DNA from: Seonamhaeicola algicola
GTDB lineage: Bacteria; Bacteroidota; Bacteroidia; Flavobacteriales; Flavobacteriaceae
NCBI RefSeq assembly: GCF_007997385.1
Contig: NZ_VOSC01000033.1
Coordinates: forward strand, 186,775 to 250,774
Direction of reading: 5' to 3'
DNA: 64,000 nucleotides
Both the position numbers and the translations under genes were made by a program. Numbering within the stretch: position 1 is the first letter of the stretch; the number at the start of each line of letters is the position of its first letter. Shown piece after piece: positions 34,540-44,617 of this stretch. The notes below the pieces were generated by a model. The model had not been told where the DNA came from. It did no database searches and saw only the letters and a program-made list of their open reading frames with translations.

Positions 34540-36486
34540 ATGCAAAAAACAATAAAACTTTTAACAGTAATTTTAAGCATTTGTATTGGTCAATTTGTTT
34601 TTGGTCAATCAAAATCTAAAGAATCAGAATATTACAAAATTGTTGATGTTCCAATTCCTAATGATGTAAAACTAGAAGTTGGTGGCTTAGCCTTAACCGA
34701 TGATGATAAATTAGGTGTCTCAACCAGACGCGGTGAAGTTTGGTTAATAAATAACCCCTACAGCCAAAACCCAGAGTATAAACTATTTGCTCAAGGTTTA
34801 CATGAAGCATTAGGCTTGGGCTACAAAAATAATGGTTTCTATTTATCACAACGGGGTGAATTAACAAGACTTGAAGATAAAAATGGTGATAATGAAGCCG
34901 ATGTGTATAAAACCATTTTTTCATGGCCACTATCTGGTAACTACCATGACTACTCTTACGGTCCAAAATTTACCAAAAATGGCGATATGATTGTTACCTT
35001 AAATCTTTCATGGTTAGGTGGTGGAAAAAGCACCGTACGTTGGCGTGGTTGGATGCTTAAAATATCACCTGAAGGTAATGTTACTCCAATAGCTACAGGT
35101 TTACGTTCTCCTGCTGGATTTGCTATTAATCCTGAAGGCGACTTTTTCTATACTGAAAACCAAGGTGACTGGGTAGGTTCCGGTAGAATGACACACTTAG
35201 CTATGGGAGATTTTGCTGGCCATCCGGAAGGGTTAAAATGGAGCGATGACCCGCTATCTCCGTTAACCTTAAAACCTGATGATATAAAAGACAATTCTGG
35301 CATGACCCTGTATGAGTACGCCAAAAAAGAAAAAGAATTAAAAGCACCAGCTATTTGGTTTCCGCATACTATTTTAGGTATTTCAACATCTGATATTTTA
35401 TATGATACTACCAATGGTAAATTTGGACCGTTTGAAGGCCAACAATTTGTAGGTGACCAAGGGCACAGTAAAATTATGCGTGTTTACATGGAAAAGGTAA
35501 ACGGTGTATATCAAGGTGCAGCCTTCCCTTTTGTTGAAGGGTTTTCTTCAGGTATTTTACGCATGATTTGGGGAAGCGACAATAGCATGTTTGTTGGTAT
35601 GACTAGTAGAGGTTGGGCCTCTACAGGTAAAAAAGAATTTGGCTTACAACGTTTAGTTTGGACAGGTAAAACACCTTTTGAAATTAAAACTATGAAAGCC
35701 CAAGCAGATGGTTTTGAATTAGAATTTACCAAACCAGTTAGTAAACAACAGGCTGAAGATATATCAAACTATAAAATGAAAACCTTCACATACAAATACC
35801 ACAAAACTTACGGTAGCCCTATTATAGATCAGCAAAATGCTATGATTCACAAAGCTGAACTTTCTGATGATGGCTTAACCGTTAAAATAACTGTTCACGG
35901 TATGCGTTTAGGATTCATTCACCAATTAGAAATACCAAAATTAAAGGCTAAAACTGGTGAAACTTTATTGCATAAAAAGGCTTACTATACTTTAAACGAA
36001 GTTCCTGGTGGCGAATTAAAATCTATGCAAATGGAAATAAAAAAATCTGGTAAAAAAATTGAACAACCAAAGCGCATTACAACAATGCCACATGAATGGG
36101 GTGAAGCTGGTGCCGACCAAAAAGTAGTATTAGGTACTATACCTGGTTTAAAGTATGATACTGAAGAAATTACAATTAACCGTAATAGTAAAATAGAGTT
36201 CACACTTAATAACAACGATGATATGATACACAACGTTGTTATTACTAAACAAGGAAAAGAAACACCACTTAAAGTAGGTGAATTAGCGTTAAATCTAGGC
36301 CTTGAAGGACCAGATTTAAACTACGTACCGTTTAGTGATTTGGTAATAGCACACTCTGGGACTGTTGGACCAGAAGACTCTGAAACCATTTATTTTACAG
36401 CACCAAGCAAACCAGGTGAATATTGGATAGTTTGTACTTTTCCAGGACATTCATTTACTATGAGAACTAAACTAATTGTAAAATAA
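34540..36486 (+). CDS. Secreted beta-propeller protein fused to a blue-copper (auracyanin/azurin-like) domain
   Basis: A 648-residue protein with signal peptide (IGQFVFGQ). Residues about 35-390 repeat propeller-type blocks (EVGGLALTDDDKLGVST, GLRSPAGFAINPEGDFFYTENQGDW) as in secreted sorbosone/PQQ-type sugar dehydrogenases. A middle segment follows. The last 110 residues are a type-1 copper domain: ligands H564 (DMIHNVV), C632, H637 and M641, with azurin spacing C-x4-H-x3-M. This puts a possible sugar dehydrogenase and an electron-transfer cupredoxin in one chain. PQQ binding is not shown by the sequence alone. Confidence 0.82.
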   Translation: MQKTIKLLTVILSICIGQFVFGQSKSKESEYYKIVDVPIPNDVKLEVGGLALTDDDKLGVSTRRGEVWLINNPYSQNPEYKLFAQGLHEALGLGYKNNGFYLSQRGELTRLEDKNGDNEADVYKTIFSWPLSGNYHDYSYGPKFTKNGDMIVTLNLSWLGGGKSTVRWRGWMLKISPEGNVTPIATGLRSPAGFAINPEGDFFYTENQGDWVGSGRMTHLAMGDFAGHPEGLKWSDDPLSPLTLKPDDIKDNSGMTLYEYAKKEKELKAPAIWFPHTILGISTSDILYDTTNGKFGPFEGQQFVGDQGHSKIMRVYMEKVNGVYQGAAFPFVEGFSSGILRMIWGSDNSMFVGMTSRGWASTGKKEFGLQRLVWTGKTPFEIKTMKAQADGFELEFTKPVSKQQAEDISNYKMKTFTYKYHKTYGSPIIDQQNAMIHKAELSDDGLTVKITVHGMRLGFIHQLEIPKLKAKTGETLLHKKAYYTLNEVPGGELKSMQMEIKKSGKKIEQPKRITTMPHEWGEAGADQKVVLGTIPGLKYDTEEITINRNSKIEFTLNNNDDMIHNVVITKQGKETPLKVGELALNLGLEGPDLNYVPFSDLVIAHSGTVGPEDSETIYFTAPSKPGEYWIVCTFPGHSFTMRTKLIVK

Positions 36487-36504
36487 AAACTATAATTATT
36501 GCAC

Positions 36505-36534
36505 AAAAAAAGCGGCCTATTAGCCGCTTTTTTT
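36505..36534. terminator. Bidirectional terminator between the copper-fusion and azurin genes
   Basis: A12-base stem (36505-36516 with 36523-36534), GCGGC/GCCGC at the core and A/T runs on both sides, loop of six bases. It sits between convergent genes and can end both transcripts. Confidence 0.9.
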
Positions 36535-36556
36535 TATATAGAATTTTTAAAAATAA

Positions 36557-37075
36557 TTACTCAACAATAAACTTACCTTTCATTATAGCGTAATGCCCAG
36601 GAAAACTACAAATAAAATCATAAGTTCCTGCTGCAGGAGCATCAAACTCAATAGATGTTGTTTGCCCGCCTCCAATTAAATCAGTATGCGCAATAATATC
36701 ATCTTTTCCAGATTCTGGAATATACTTTGTATCTCTGGCTGTAGCTGCTTTTCCTGCAAATGTTGCTATATCAACACCTTGTTTTAAAATAACCACATTA
36801 TGGCCCATTACGTTTAAATCCATTTTTCCTTTGTGGCGTAATGTTAACTTTACTTTTTGCCCAGCTTTAGCTTTAATTTCATTTTTATCAAACTTCATCA
36901 TATCATCACCAACTAAAACTATATTGGCTACGTTATCTTCTTCTTTAACCTCTTCAGTAGTTGTAGATTTATTTTCATAAGAAAACGACTCTTTTTTCTC
37001 TTTCTTCTCCCCACCACAACTAAATAAAACTGATGCAGCAAAAACTGATGTTAATACATATTTAAATGTTTTCAT
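36557..37075 (-). CDS. Azurin-type blue copper lipoprotein
   Basis: A 172-residue lipoprotein (lipobox VLFSC, Cys20) with an acidic/lysine linker and a cupredoxin domain. The copper ligands of azurin are present: H92 in MGHNVV, C156, H161 and M165 in CSFPGHYAIM. Azurins shuttle single electrons in the periplasm or at the outer membrane. It converges on the glycoside cluster and stands alone; a role as acceptor for the GMC dehydrogenases is attractive but inferred. Strong similarity in motif spacing to the C-terminal domain of the neighbouring fusion protein. Confidence 0.92.
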   Translation of the reverse strand: MKTFKYVLTSVFAASVLFSCGGEKKEKKESFSYENKSTTTEEVKEEDNVANIVLVGDDMMKFDKNEIKAKAGQKVKLTLRHKGKMDLNVMGHNVVILKQGVDIATFAGKAATARDTKYIPESGKDDIIAHTDLIGGGQTTSIEFDAPAAGTYDFICSFPGHYAIMKGKFIVE

Positions 37076-37218
37076 TTTTAAAACTAAATTTTGTTTGTTA
37101 ATATTCTAATGTGTTCAATGCACTAAAATACGGCAAAAAAAAAAGTCTCAAATTATATTTAAAAAATATTTACTTGTAAGTACTTAATTTTTTCGTTAGA
37201 AGAATTACAAACTATTAT

Positions 37219-38484
37219 TTACACTAAAAATTGAAACAAATCTGGTTTGTTATTTAAGTAGTCGCCGTAAAAATTATGAGCCTTCATTTTTGCTATTAAA
37301 GGCTCTAAGTCTTTTGAAGATTTTAGTTGAACCCCAACCACTGCCGAACCATTTTCTCTGTTGGTTTTTTTTGCATATTGAAAATAGGTAATATCGTCAT
37401 TTTCACCTAAAATATCAACCACAAATTGCTTTAAAGCACCAGCACGTTGTGGAAATTTCACAATAAAATAATGCTTTAAATTAGCATAAAGCAGAGCGCG
37501 TTCTTTAATTTCGGGAGTTCTGGTAATATCATTATTACTTCCGCTAACAACACAAACAACATTTTTATTTTTTATAGCTTCTGCGTAAAAATCTAAAGAA
37601 GCAATGCTTAATGCTCCTGCGGGCTCAACAACAATAGCATCTTTATTATAAAGTTCTAAAATAGTTTCACATACTTTACCTTCAGGCACTGGAATTACAG
37701 CATCTAAATATTGTTTACAAATAGGAAAAGTTAAATTACCTACGCGCTTAACAGCAGCACCATCAACAAACTTATCAATATTTTCTAAAGTTGTGTTTTC
37801 ATTATTTTTTATTGAAGTAGCCATAGATTGTGCTCCTTGCGGCTCAACTCCTATTATTTTTGTTTTAGGCGACATGGTTTTAAAAACGGTTGATAAACCT
37901 GCTGCTAAACCACCGCCACCAATAGGTATAAAAACATAATCAATAGTTTTATTACTTTGTTCTATTATTTCTAAACCTACAGTTGCTTGCCCTTCAATTA
38001 CTTTTTCATCATCAAATGGATGAATAAATATTTTGCCTGTACTATTACACTCTAACATGGCTGCGTGGTAAGCATCATCAAACGTATCACCTTGTAACTT
38101 GATATCAATATAGTTTTCACCAAACATTTTTACCTGCTCAATTTTTTGATTGGGCGTTGGTGCTGGCATATATATAACACCTTTAATTTTTAGTAACTTA
38201 CAGGATAGTGCTACACCTTGCGCATGATTACCTGCGCTTGCACAAACCACACCATTATTTGCTTGTTTTTGCGATAAAGAACTTATTTTATTGTAAGCAC
38301 CTCTAATTTTATATGAGCGTACTTGTTGAAGATCTTCTCGCTTAAAATAAATAGTAGAATTATATTTTTTTGAACACCTTAAGCTATGGTATAAAGGCGT
38401 AACTGCCGATACTTTTTTAATAGTATCGGCAGCTAGCTTTACATTGTTTATGTTAGGAAAATATATGTTGTTTTCCTGCGTCAT
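37219..38484 (-). CDS. ilvA: Threonine dehydratase, biosynthetic type
   Basis: Converts threonine to 2-oxobutanoate, the entry to isoleucine. The 421-residue protein has the PLP lysine in SYKIRGAYN, the SAGNHAQGVA loop, GGGGLAAG phosphate cup, and a C-terminal ACT-like regulatory domain (HYFIVKFPQRAGALKQFV) expected to sense isoleucine. Last gene of the ilv operon, 16 bp after ilvC. Confidence 0.95.
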   Translation of the reverse strand: MTQENNIYFPNINNVKLAADTIKKVSAVTPLYHSLRCSKKYNSTIYFKREDLQQVRSYKIRGAYNKISSLSQKQANNGVVCASAGNHAQGVALSCKLLKIKGVIYMPAPTPNQKIEQVKMFGENYIDIKLQGDTFDDAYHAAMLECNSTGKIFIHPFDDEKVIEGQATVGLEIIEQSNKTIDYVFIPIGGGGLAAGLSTVFKTMSPKTKIIGVEPQGAQSMATSIKNNENTTLENIDKFVDGAAVKRVGNLTFPICKQYLDAVIPVPEGKVCETILELYNKDAIVVEPAGALSIASLDFYAEAIKNKNVVCVVSGSNNDITRTPEIKERALLYANLKHYFIVKFPQRAGALKQFVVDILGENDDITYFQYAKKTNRENGSAVVGVQLKSSKDLEPLIAKMKAHNFYGDYLNNKPDLFQFLV

Positions 38485-38499
38485 AATATGTTTTTGGTA

Positions 38500-39975
38500 T
38501 TAAACTATTGGCTTCATAGCCGTCATTGATGTTCTTAAGAATCTACCAATTTTTTCAACTGGGTGATTTCTTAATGCTGCATTAACTTCAATTAATTTAG
38601 CGTTATCAACACCTTCTCCGTTATCTTTTGCATAAGCTTTTCCAATAACATCAGTATCAATAGTTTTCATAAAATCTGCTAATAAAGGTTTACATGCATG
38701 ATCAAATAAATAACAACCGTACTCTGCAGTATCTGAAATTACGCGATTCATTTCGTATAATTTCTTTCTAGCAATAGTATTTGCAATTAATGGTGTTTCG
38801 TGTAAAGACTCATAGTATGCAGACTCATCAATAATTCCAGATTCAGTCATAGCTTCAAAAGCTAATTCTACACCTGCACGCACTAATGCCACCATTAATA
38901 CGCCGTTATCATAATATTCTTGCTCACTAATTTCCATATCACCTGCTGGTGTTTTTTCAAAAGCTGTTTCAGCAGTTGCAGCTCTCCATCCTAATAAATT
39001 AGCATCGCCATTAGCCCAATCTGCCATCATTCCGCTAGAAAAATTACCTTCCATTATATCATCCATATGCTTTTGGAATAAAGGACGCATGATATCTTTT
39101 AACTCTTCAGATAATTCAAAAGCTTTAATTTTTGCAGGGTTTGAAAGTCTGTCCATCATGTTTGTAATACCACCGTATTTTAAACCTTCAGTAACAGTTT
39201 CCCAACCGTATTGAATTAATTTTGAAGCGTAACCTGGCTCAATACCTTTTTCAACCATTTTATCAAAACATAAAATAGAACCTGTTTGTAATAAACCACA
39301 AAGAATTGTTTGCTCACCCATTAAATCACTTTTTACCTCAGCAACAAAAGACGATTCTAGTACACCTGCTCTATCTCCACCTGTTGCAACAGCATAAGCT
39401 TTTGCTTGGGCTAAACCTTTACCTTCAGGGTCATTTTCTGGGTGAACTGCAATAAGTGTTGGCACCCCAAAACCTCTTTTGTATTCTTCGCGTACCTCAG
39501 AACCTGGTGATTTTGGCGCACACATAATTACGGTAAGGTCTTCACGAATTTGCATACCTTCTTCAACAATATTAAAACCATGAGAATATGCTAAAGTTGC
39601 TCCTTTTTTCATTAATGGCATTACAGCGTTAACAACATTTGTGTGCTGCTTATCTGGTGTTAGGTTTAAAACCAAATCGGCTGTTGGAATTAATTCTTCA
39701 TAAGTACCAACTGTAAAACCGTTTTCAGTAGCATTTACGAATGATGCGCGCTTTTCTTTTATTGCTGCCTCACGTAATGTGTAAGAAATATCTAACCCAG
39801 AATCTCTCATGTTTAAGCCTTGGTTTAACCCTTGAGCTCCACAACCTACTATTACTATTTTTTTGCCTTTAAGTGCGTTTACACCATCTGTAAATTCTGA
39901 TGCATCCATGAATCTACATTTAGACAATTGGTTTAATTTACCTGCTAATGTAAGTGTGTTAAAATAATTTTCCAT
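38500..39975 (-). CDS. ilvC: Ketol-acid reductoisomerase, class II long form
   Basis: Isomerises and reduces acetolactate/acetohydroxybutyrate with NADPH. At 491 residues it is the long class II form (as in Escherichia coli), with the Rossmann site [32 protein letters not shown] and duplicated C-terminal metal-binding domains ([26 protein letters not shown] region). It lies between ilvN and ilvA. Confidence 0.96.
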   Translation of the reverse strand: MENYFNTLTLAGKLNQLSKCRFMDASEFTDGVNALKGKKIVIVGCGAQGLNQGLNMRDSGLDISYTLREAAIKEKRASFVNATENGFTVGTYEELIPTADLVLNLTPDKQHTNVVNAVMPLMKKGATLAYSHGFNIVEEGMQIREDLTVIMCAPKSPGSEVREEYKRGFGVPTLIAVHPENDPEGKGLAQAKAYAVATGGDRAGVLESSFVAEVKSDLMGEQTILCGLLQTGSILCFDKMVEKGIEPGYASKLIQYGWETVTEGLKYGGITNMMDRLSNPAKIKAFELSEELKDIMRPLFQKHMDDIMEGNFSSGMMADWANGDANLLGWRAATAETAFEKTPAGDMEISEQEYYDNGVLMVALVRAGVELAFEAMTESGIIDESAYYESLHETPLIANTIARKKLYEMNRVISDTAEYGCYLFDHACKPLLADFMKTIDTDVIGKAYAKDNGEGVDNAKLIEVNAALRNHPVEKIGRFLRTSMTAMKPIV

Positions 39976-40036
39976 TTGTAATGTTCTTGTTTTAATACTT
40001 GTTTTTACCTAACAAATTAGGTGTGATATTTAATGT

Positions 40037-40573
40037 TTATTGTTTGTTTTTTTCGGCTTTTAGTAGCTCTGTTATTCTCATTTCGTCTTTTGTAACAGCT
40101 ATTCTTCCAGAGCGTACAAACTGCATAATACCAAAAGCATTTAAATCTCTACGCAGCGCTTCAATTTCATGACGTCTGCCAGTTTTTTCTAACACAAAAA
40201 ATGCTTTGTTTACTGTAACAATTCTTGTGTTGCTTTCTTTTATTATGTTTTGTATTTGCGGCTCTTCAAACAACAATTCAGACTTTATTTTGAACATGCA
40301 AGACTCTGTAAAAATAGTTTCATTATCTGTGTGATAATAAGCCTTAATTACTTCAACTTGCTTTTCTATTTGTCCTACTATTTTTTTTGCTTGAGTTTCA
40401 GATATGTTTACCACTATTACAAAACGGTTAACGTTTTCAATTTCAGACTGCGATGTGGTTAAACTTTCAATGTTTATGTGCCTGCGTTGAAAAATGGCTG
40501 AAATACGATTTAATAACCCGATGTTATTTTCGGTGTAAACTGAAATCGTGAATGTTTTTAGTTCTTCGTTCAT
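40037..40573 (-). CDS. ilvN: Acetolactate synthase small (regulatory) subunit
   Basis: A 178-residue subunit with an N-terminal ACT domain (ISVYTENNIGLLNRISAIFQRRHINIESL) and a second ACT-like half (RIVTVNKAFFVLEKTGRRHEIEALRRDL). It binds valine and tunes the large subunit. It follows ilvB by a 103-bp spacer that contains a 7-bp hairpin at 40632-40650. Confidence 0.94.
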   Translation of the reverse strand: MNEELKTFTISVYTENNIGLLNRISAIFQRRHINIESLTTSQSEIENVNRFVIVVNISETQAKKIVGQIEKQVEVIKAYYHTDNETIFTESCMFKIKSELLFEEPQIQNIIKESNTRIVTVNKAFFVLEKTGRRHEIEALRRDLNAFGIMQFVRSGRIAVTKDEMRITELLKAEKNKQ

Positions 40574-40676
40574 TTTTTAAAAGATATTTGAAAAAAGGCG
40601 AAAAATAGTGCTTATAACACATTTTATTTTTGATAAAATCACCTTTTATCTTTTGTTCTATACTTTAAAACTGTTT

Positions 40677-42413
40677 TTAGCTTAATCTTACATCTGATAC
40701 CGATGCTCCAGTAGGTATCATTGGAAATACATTGTCTTCTTTTTCAACACAAACTTCTAAAAAGTATGATGATTTTGAAGCTATCATTTCTTCAACAGCA
40801 CTGGCTAATTCTTCGCGTTTTGTTACACGCTTAGCTTCAATGTGATATCCTTTTGCTATGGTTACAAAATCTGGGTTTGTCATTTCAGTTGATGCATAGC
40901 GCTTATCAAAAAACAGTTGTTGCCATTGGCGTACCATACCTAAAAACTCATTGTTAAGCACTACAATTTTTACGGGTACTTTTTGCTGAAAAATAGTACC
41001 TAACTCTTGTATATTCATTTGGTAACCACCATCACCAATTATTGCTACAACTTCGCGCTCTGGCGCTGCCATTTTAGCGCCTATTGCCGCTGGTAAAGCA
41101 AATCCCATGGTGCCTAAACCACCCGATGTAATGTTACTTTTGGTTTTGTTAAACTCGGCATATCTGCAAGCAATCATTTGGTGTTGCCCTACATCAGAAA
41201 CTATAGCTGCATCACCTTTACTTTGTGTGTTAATTTCTTTTAACACTTCGCCCATGGTTAAACCTTCTTTTTCAGGCAGTAAATCGGCTTTAATTACTTT
41301 ATCAAATTCAATTTTATATAAATCTTTAAACTCTTGGTGCCATGCTTCGTGTTTGTTTTCGTTAAGTTCATTTAGTAACAATGCTAAACTTTCTTTAGAA
41401 TTGCCCAAAACAGCAACATCGGTTTTTACATTTTTATCTATTTCAGCCGGATCAATATCAAAATGAATTATTTTGGCTTGTTTGGCATAGGTTGCTAAAT
41501 TTCCTGTAACACGATCATCAAAACGCATACCTATGGCTATTAACACATCGCATTCATTAGTTAACTTATTGGGTGCATAATTACCATGCATACCTACCAT
41601 ACCAACATTTAATGGGTGCGATGTTGGTATTGCAGAAGCCCCTAAAATAGTCCAAGCCGATGGAATACCTGCTTTTTCAATAACTGCTTTAAGTTCGTTT
41701 TCTGCTTCACCTAAAATAACACCTTGCCCCCAAACAATTAGCGGTTTTTTGGCATTGTTAATTAAGTGGGCTGCTGCTCTTACAGACTCAATATTTGTTT
41801 TAGGCACAGGCTTGTAACTTCTTACACTTGAACATTTTTCGTATTTAAAATCGAATTCTTGAAGCTGTGCGTCTTTAGTAATATCAATTAACACAGGGCC
41901 TGGTCTGCCACTTTTAGCTATGTAAAACGCTTTAGCTATTACCTCTGGAATATCTTCAGCTTTTGTAATTTGATGATTCCATTTGGTAACAGGTGTAGAT
42001 ATACCAACAATATCTGTTTCTTGAAACGCATCACTTCCTAATAAATGCGAAAATACCTGCCCTGTAATACACACCATTGGTGTAGAATCTATTTGCGCAT
42101 CTGCAATACCAGTTATTAAGTTGGTAGCACCCGGGCCTGAGGTTGCCATAGCTACACCTACTTTACCAGATATTCTGGCATAGCCTTGAGCGGCATGGGC
42201 TGCACCTTGTTCATGACGTGTTAATACGTGATGAATTTGATCTTGGTATTTAAACAACTCGTCATAAACAGGCATAATGGCACCTCCTGGATATCCGTAA
42301 AGAATATCAACACCTTCAGCAATTAAGCATCTTATAATTGCTTCGCAACCTGTTATGCGTTCAGTTTTTGTGGTTTCCGTTTTCGTTTTTTCTATGGTCT
42401 GTGTTTCTTTCAT
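40677..42413 (-). CDS. ilvB: Acetolactate synthase large (catalytic) subunit
   Basis: ThDP-dependent enzyme making acetolactate or acetohydroxybutyrate. The 578-residue chain shows the catalytic Glu region (GGAIMPVYDEL, RHEQGAAHAAQGYAR), a FAD-binding middle domain and the ThDP motif VVAIIGDGGYQMNIQELGT. The frame continues to a TTG at 42422, but the ATG at 42413 (MKETQTIEK) is the better start. Second gene of the operon, 47 bp after ilvD. Confidence 0.95.
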   Translation of the reverse strand: MKETQTIEKTKTETTKTERITGCEAIIRCLIAEGVDILYGYPGGAIMPVYDELFKYQDQIHHVLTRHEQGAAHAAQGYARISGKVGVAMATSGPGATNLITGIADAQIDSTPMVCITGQVFSHLLGSDAFQETDIVGISTPVTKWNHQITKAEDIPEVIAKAFYIAKSGRPGPVLIDITKDAQLQEFDFKYEKCSSVRSYKPVPKTNIESVRAAAHLINNAKKPLIVWGQGVILGEAENELKAVIEKAGIPSAWTILGASAIPTSHPLNVGMVGMHGNYAPNKLTNECDVLIAIGMRFDDRVTGNLATYAKQAKIIHFDIDPAEIDKNVKTDVAVLGNSKESLALLLNELNENKHEAWHQEFKDLYKIEFDKVIKADLLPEKEGLTMGEVLKEINTQSKGDAAIVSDVGQHQMIACRYAEFNKTKSNITSGGLGTMGFALPAAIGAKMAAPEREVVAIIGDGGYQMNIQELGTIFQQKVPVKIVVLNNEFLGMVRQWQQLFFDKRYASTEMTNPDFVTIAKGYHIEAKRVTKREELASAVEEMIASKSSYFLEVCVEKEDNVFPMIPTGASVSDVRLS

Positions 42414-42460
42414 AATCTTCAACTTTATATTGAAAGACTCTTTTTGTTTAGTTGGAAATT

Positions 42461-44143
42461 TTAATACTTATCTGTTACGCAACCTTCAGAAGCTGGCGCT
42501 ACACATTTAGCGTATTTATATAATATTCCTTTTTTATGTTTTAATGCTGGCTCTTGCCAGTTTGCTTTTCTTTGAGCCAATTCTTCTTCAGAAATTAGTA
42601 CGTTAATTGAGTTGTCTTCGGCACTAATTCTAATGGTATCACCTGTTTCAACTAACCCAATAGCGCCTCCAGATTGTGCTTCGGGAGTAATGTGGCCAAC
42701 TACAAAACCGTGCGTACCACCAGAGAAACGACCATCGGTAATTAACGCCACCGATTTTCCTAAACCTGCCCCCATAATTAATGATGTAGGCTTTAACATT
42801 TCTGGCATACCTGGTCCGCCTTTTGGCCCAACGTACCTTATAACTACAACGTCACCACGTTTTACCTCGCCATTTGAAATTCCTGTATTGGCATCTTGCT
42901 CACTGTTGTAAACAACGGCTTTACCTTCAAACACTAAACCTTCTTTTCCTGAAATTTTTGCAACAGCACCATCTGTAGCTAAGTTTCCGTATAAAATTTG
43001 TAGGTTTCCTGATGTTTTTAATGCTTTATCTGTAGGGTAAACAATATCTTGATCTTCAAACTCCATGGCTTTAACATCGGCTAAGTTTTCGGCTAATGTT
43101 TTTCCGGTAACGGTCATGCAATCACCGTGCAAGTAACCTTCTTCTAAAAGATATTTCATTATTGCTGGCGTACCACCAACACCATGCACATCTTCCATTA
43201 GGTATTTACCTGAAGGTTTTAAGTCTCCAATTAAAGGCGTTTTATTGCTTACGCGTTGAAAATCTTCTAAAGTAAAATCTATATCAGCAGCATGTGCAAT
43301 AGCTAAAAAGTGTAAAACAGCGTTGGTTGAACCTCCTAAAGCGTTTACTAGAGTAATGGCGTTTTCTATAGATTTTTTTGAAATAATATCCAAAGGTTTT
43401 AAATCTAACTCTAATAAATTTTTGATGGCTCTGGCGTACCTTTCAGCTTCAGATAATTTATTAGGGTTTTCTGCTGGAATTGATGAGTTGTAAGGTAATG
43501 CAAACCCCATACACTCTATGGCCGACGCCATGGTATTTGCCGTATACATACCGCCACAAGCACCTGCTCCAGGTATAGATCTTTTAATGATTTCTTTGTA
43601 TTCTGCTTCGTCAATTTCGCCTGCTACTTTTTGCCCTAATGCTTCAAAAGCAGATACAATGTTTAATTTTTTACCTTTGTAATTACCCGATTTTATGGTA
43701 CCACCATACATCATGATTGACGGACGATTTAAACGCAGCATTGACATAACTGCACCGGGCATATTTTTATCGCAACCTACAATAGCTATTAAACCATCAT
43801 AGCTTTGTGCATTCATAATAGTTTCAATTGAATCTGCAATAATATCTCTAGATACAAGTGAGTAATTCATACCCGATGTACCCATTGAAATACCATCAGA
43901 CACACCAATAGTATTAAACCCTAAACCAACCATACCAGCAATATTGCACTCTACTTTAACCTCATCTTTCAAGCCGTTAAGGTGCATATTACATGGGTTA
44001 CCATCATACCCGGTACTTGCAATACCTATTTGAGCTTTCTGCATGTCTTCATCAGAAAAACCAACAGCATACAACATGGCTTGTGATGCTGGTTGCGATT
44101 CGTCTTGCGTTAATCTGCTACTATGTTTGTTTAGTTTGTTCAT
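42461..44143 (-). CDS. ilvD: Dihydroxy-acid dehydratase
   Basis: Iron-sulfur dehydratase giving the 2-oxo acids of valine and isoleucine. The 560-residue protein has [12 protein letters not shown] and [17 protein letters not shown] with cluster Cys residues, and [17 protein letters not shown] near the end. First gene of the leftward ilvDBNCA operon; leu genes are not in the window. Confidence 0.96.
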   Translation of the reverse strand: MNKLNKHSSRLTQDESQPASQAMLYAVGFSDEDMQKAQIGIASTGYDGNPCNMHLNGLKDEVKVECNIAGMVGLGFNTIGVSDGISMGTSGMNYSLVSRDIIADSIETIMNAQSYDGLIAIVGCDKNMPGAVMSMLRLNRPSIMMYGGTIKSGNYKGKKLNIVSAFEALGQKVAGEIDEAEYKEIIKRSIPGAGACGGMYTANTMASAIECMGFALPYNSSIPAENPNKLSEAERYARAIKNLLELDLKPLDIISKKSIENAITLVNALGGSTNAVLHFLAIAHAADIDFTLEDFQRVSNKTPLIGDLKPSGKYLMEDVHGVGGTPAIMKYLLEEGYLHGDCMTVTGKTLAENLADVKAMEFEDQDIVYPTDKALKTSGNLQILYGNLATDGAVAKISGKEGLVFEGKAVVYNSEQDANTGISNGEVKRGDVVVIRYVGPKGGPGMPEMLKPTSLIMGAGLGKSVALITDGRFSGGTHGFVVGHITPEAQSGGAIGLVETGDTIRISAEDNSINVLISEEELAQRKANWQEPALKHKKGILYKYAKCVAPASEGCVTDKY

Positions 44144-44340
44144 TTTTTATGATAAAAATTTAAATCTTAGTTAGTTAAATTATGATATTTATATGTTTTT
44201 AAGAATTTTAACAAATAATATTAATATTCAACAAACGAAAATAACCCTTTAGCTACTTGTAGGCATTTTTTATTGTTTTTATGGGTTAAATTCACTACAC
44301 CCAAAAACAACTTAATTATTTAAAAAACAATTAGTTAACT
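44144..44340 (-). promoter_or_regulatory. Upstream region of the ilv operon with possible alternative pairing
   Basis: About 200 bp of A/T-rich DNA without a gene. GGGTT at 44283-44287 can pair with ACCC at 44299-44302 or with AACCC at 44243-44247, so two exclusive weak hairpins are possible in the leftward RNA. No leader peptide rich in Ile, Val or Leu and no clear -7 box was found. Confidence 0.3.
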
Positions 44341-44383
44341 TTGTTTTTTTATGATGCCCAATACGCTAAAAAAAATCATAAAA

Positions 44384-44413
44384 AAACCTTCCTATATATT
44401 TTTAGGAAGGTTT
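44384..44413. terminator. Terminator-like hairpin in the ilvD-metK gap
   Basis: AAACCTTCCTA (44384-44394) pairs perfectly with TAGGAAGGTTT (44403-44413) around an 8-base loop. It lies between divergent genes, so no gene obviously ends here; it may insulate the two promoters or end a short unannotated RNA. Confidence 0.6.
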
Positions 44414-44448
44414 CATTTTATATTAATTTATTAAACAGCACTTCCTTA

Positions 44449-44473
44449 TCATTGTGAAATAATCACAATGACG
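44449..44473. repeat. Hairpin intergenic repeat, copy D (diverged)
   Basis: TCATTGTGA (44449-44457) and TCACAATGA (44463-44471) form a perfect 9-bp stem ending in GACG-type bases, as in copies A-C of the arginine operon. The paired bases differ from those copies but stay complementary. Confidence 0.5.
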
Positions 44474-44599
44474 CTAATTGAAATACTATTTAATACGGTA
44501 TGTTTCATACTTGTTGCAACAAATATTTATAGAAAAATTTTAGAATACAACTTTTTTCTTAAAAAAAACAAAAACAAGGTGTCTTTGGTTTAATTTTTA

Positions 44600-44607
44600 T
44601 ATTTTTG
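44600..44607 (+). promoter_or_regulatory. Predicted -7 promoter box of metK
   Basis: TATTTTTG fits TAnnTTTG and would start the RNA near 44614, just ahead of the riboswitch. A -33 TTG at normal spacing was not found. Confidence 0.4.
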
Positions 44608-44617
44608 CGCCACAATA

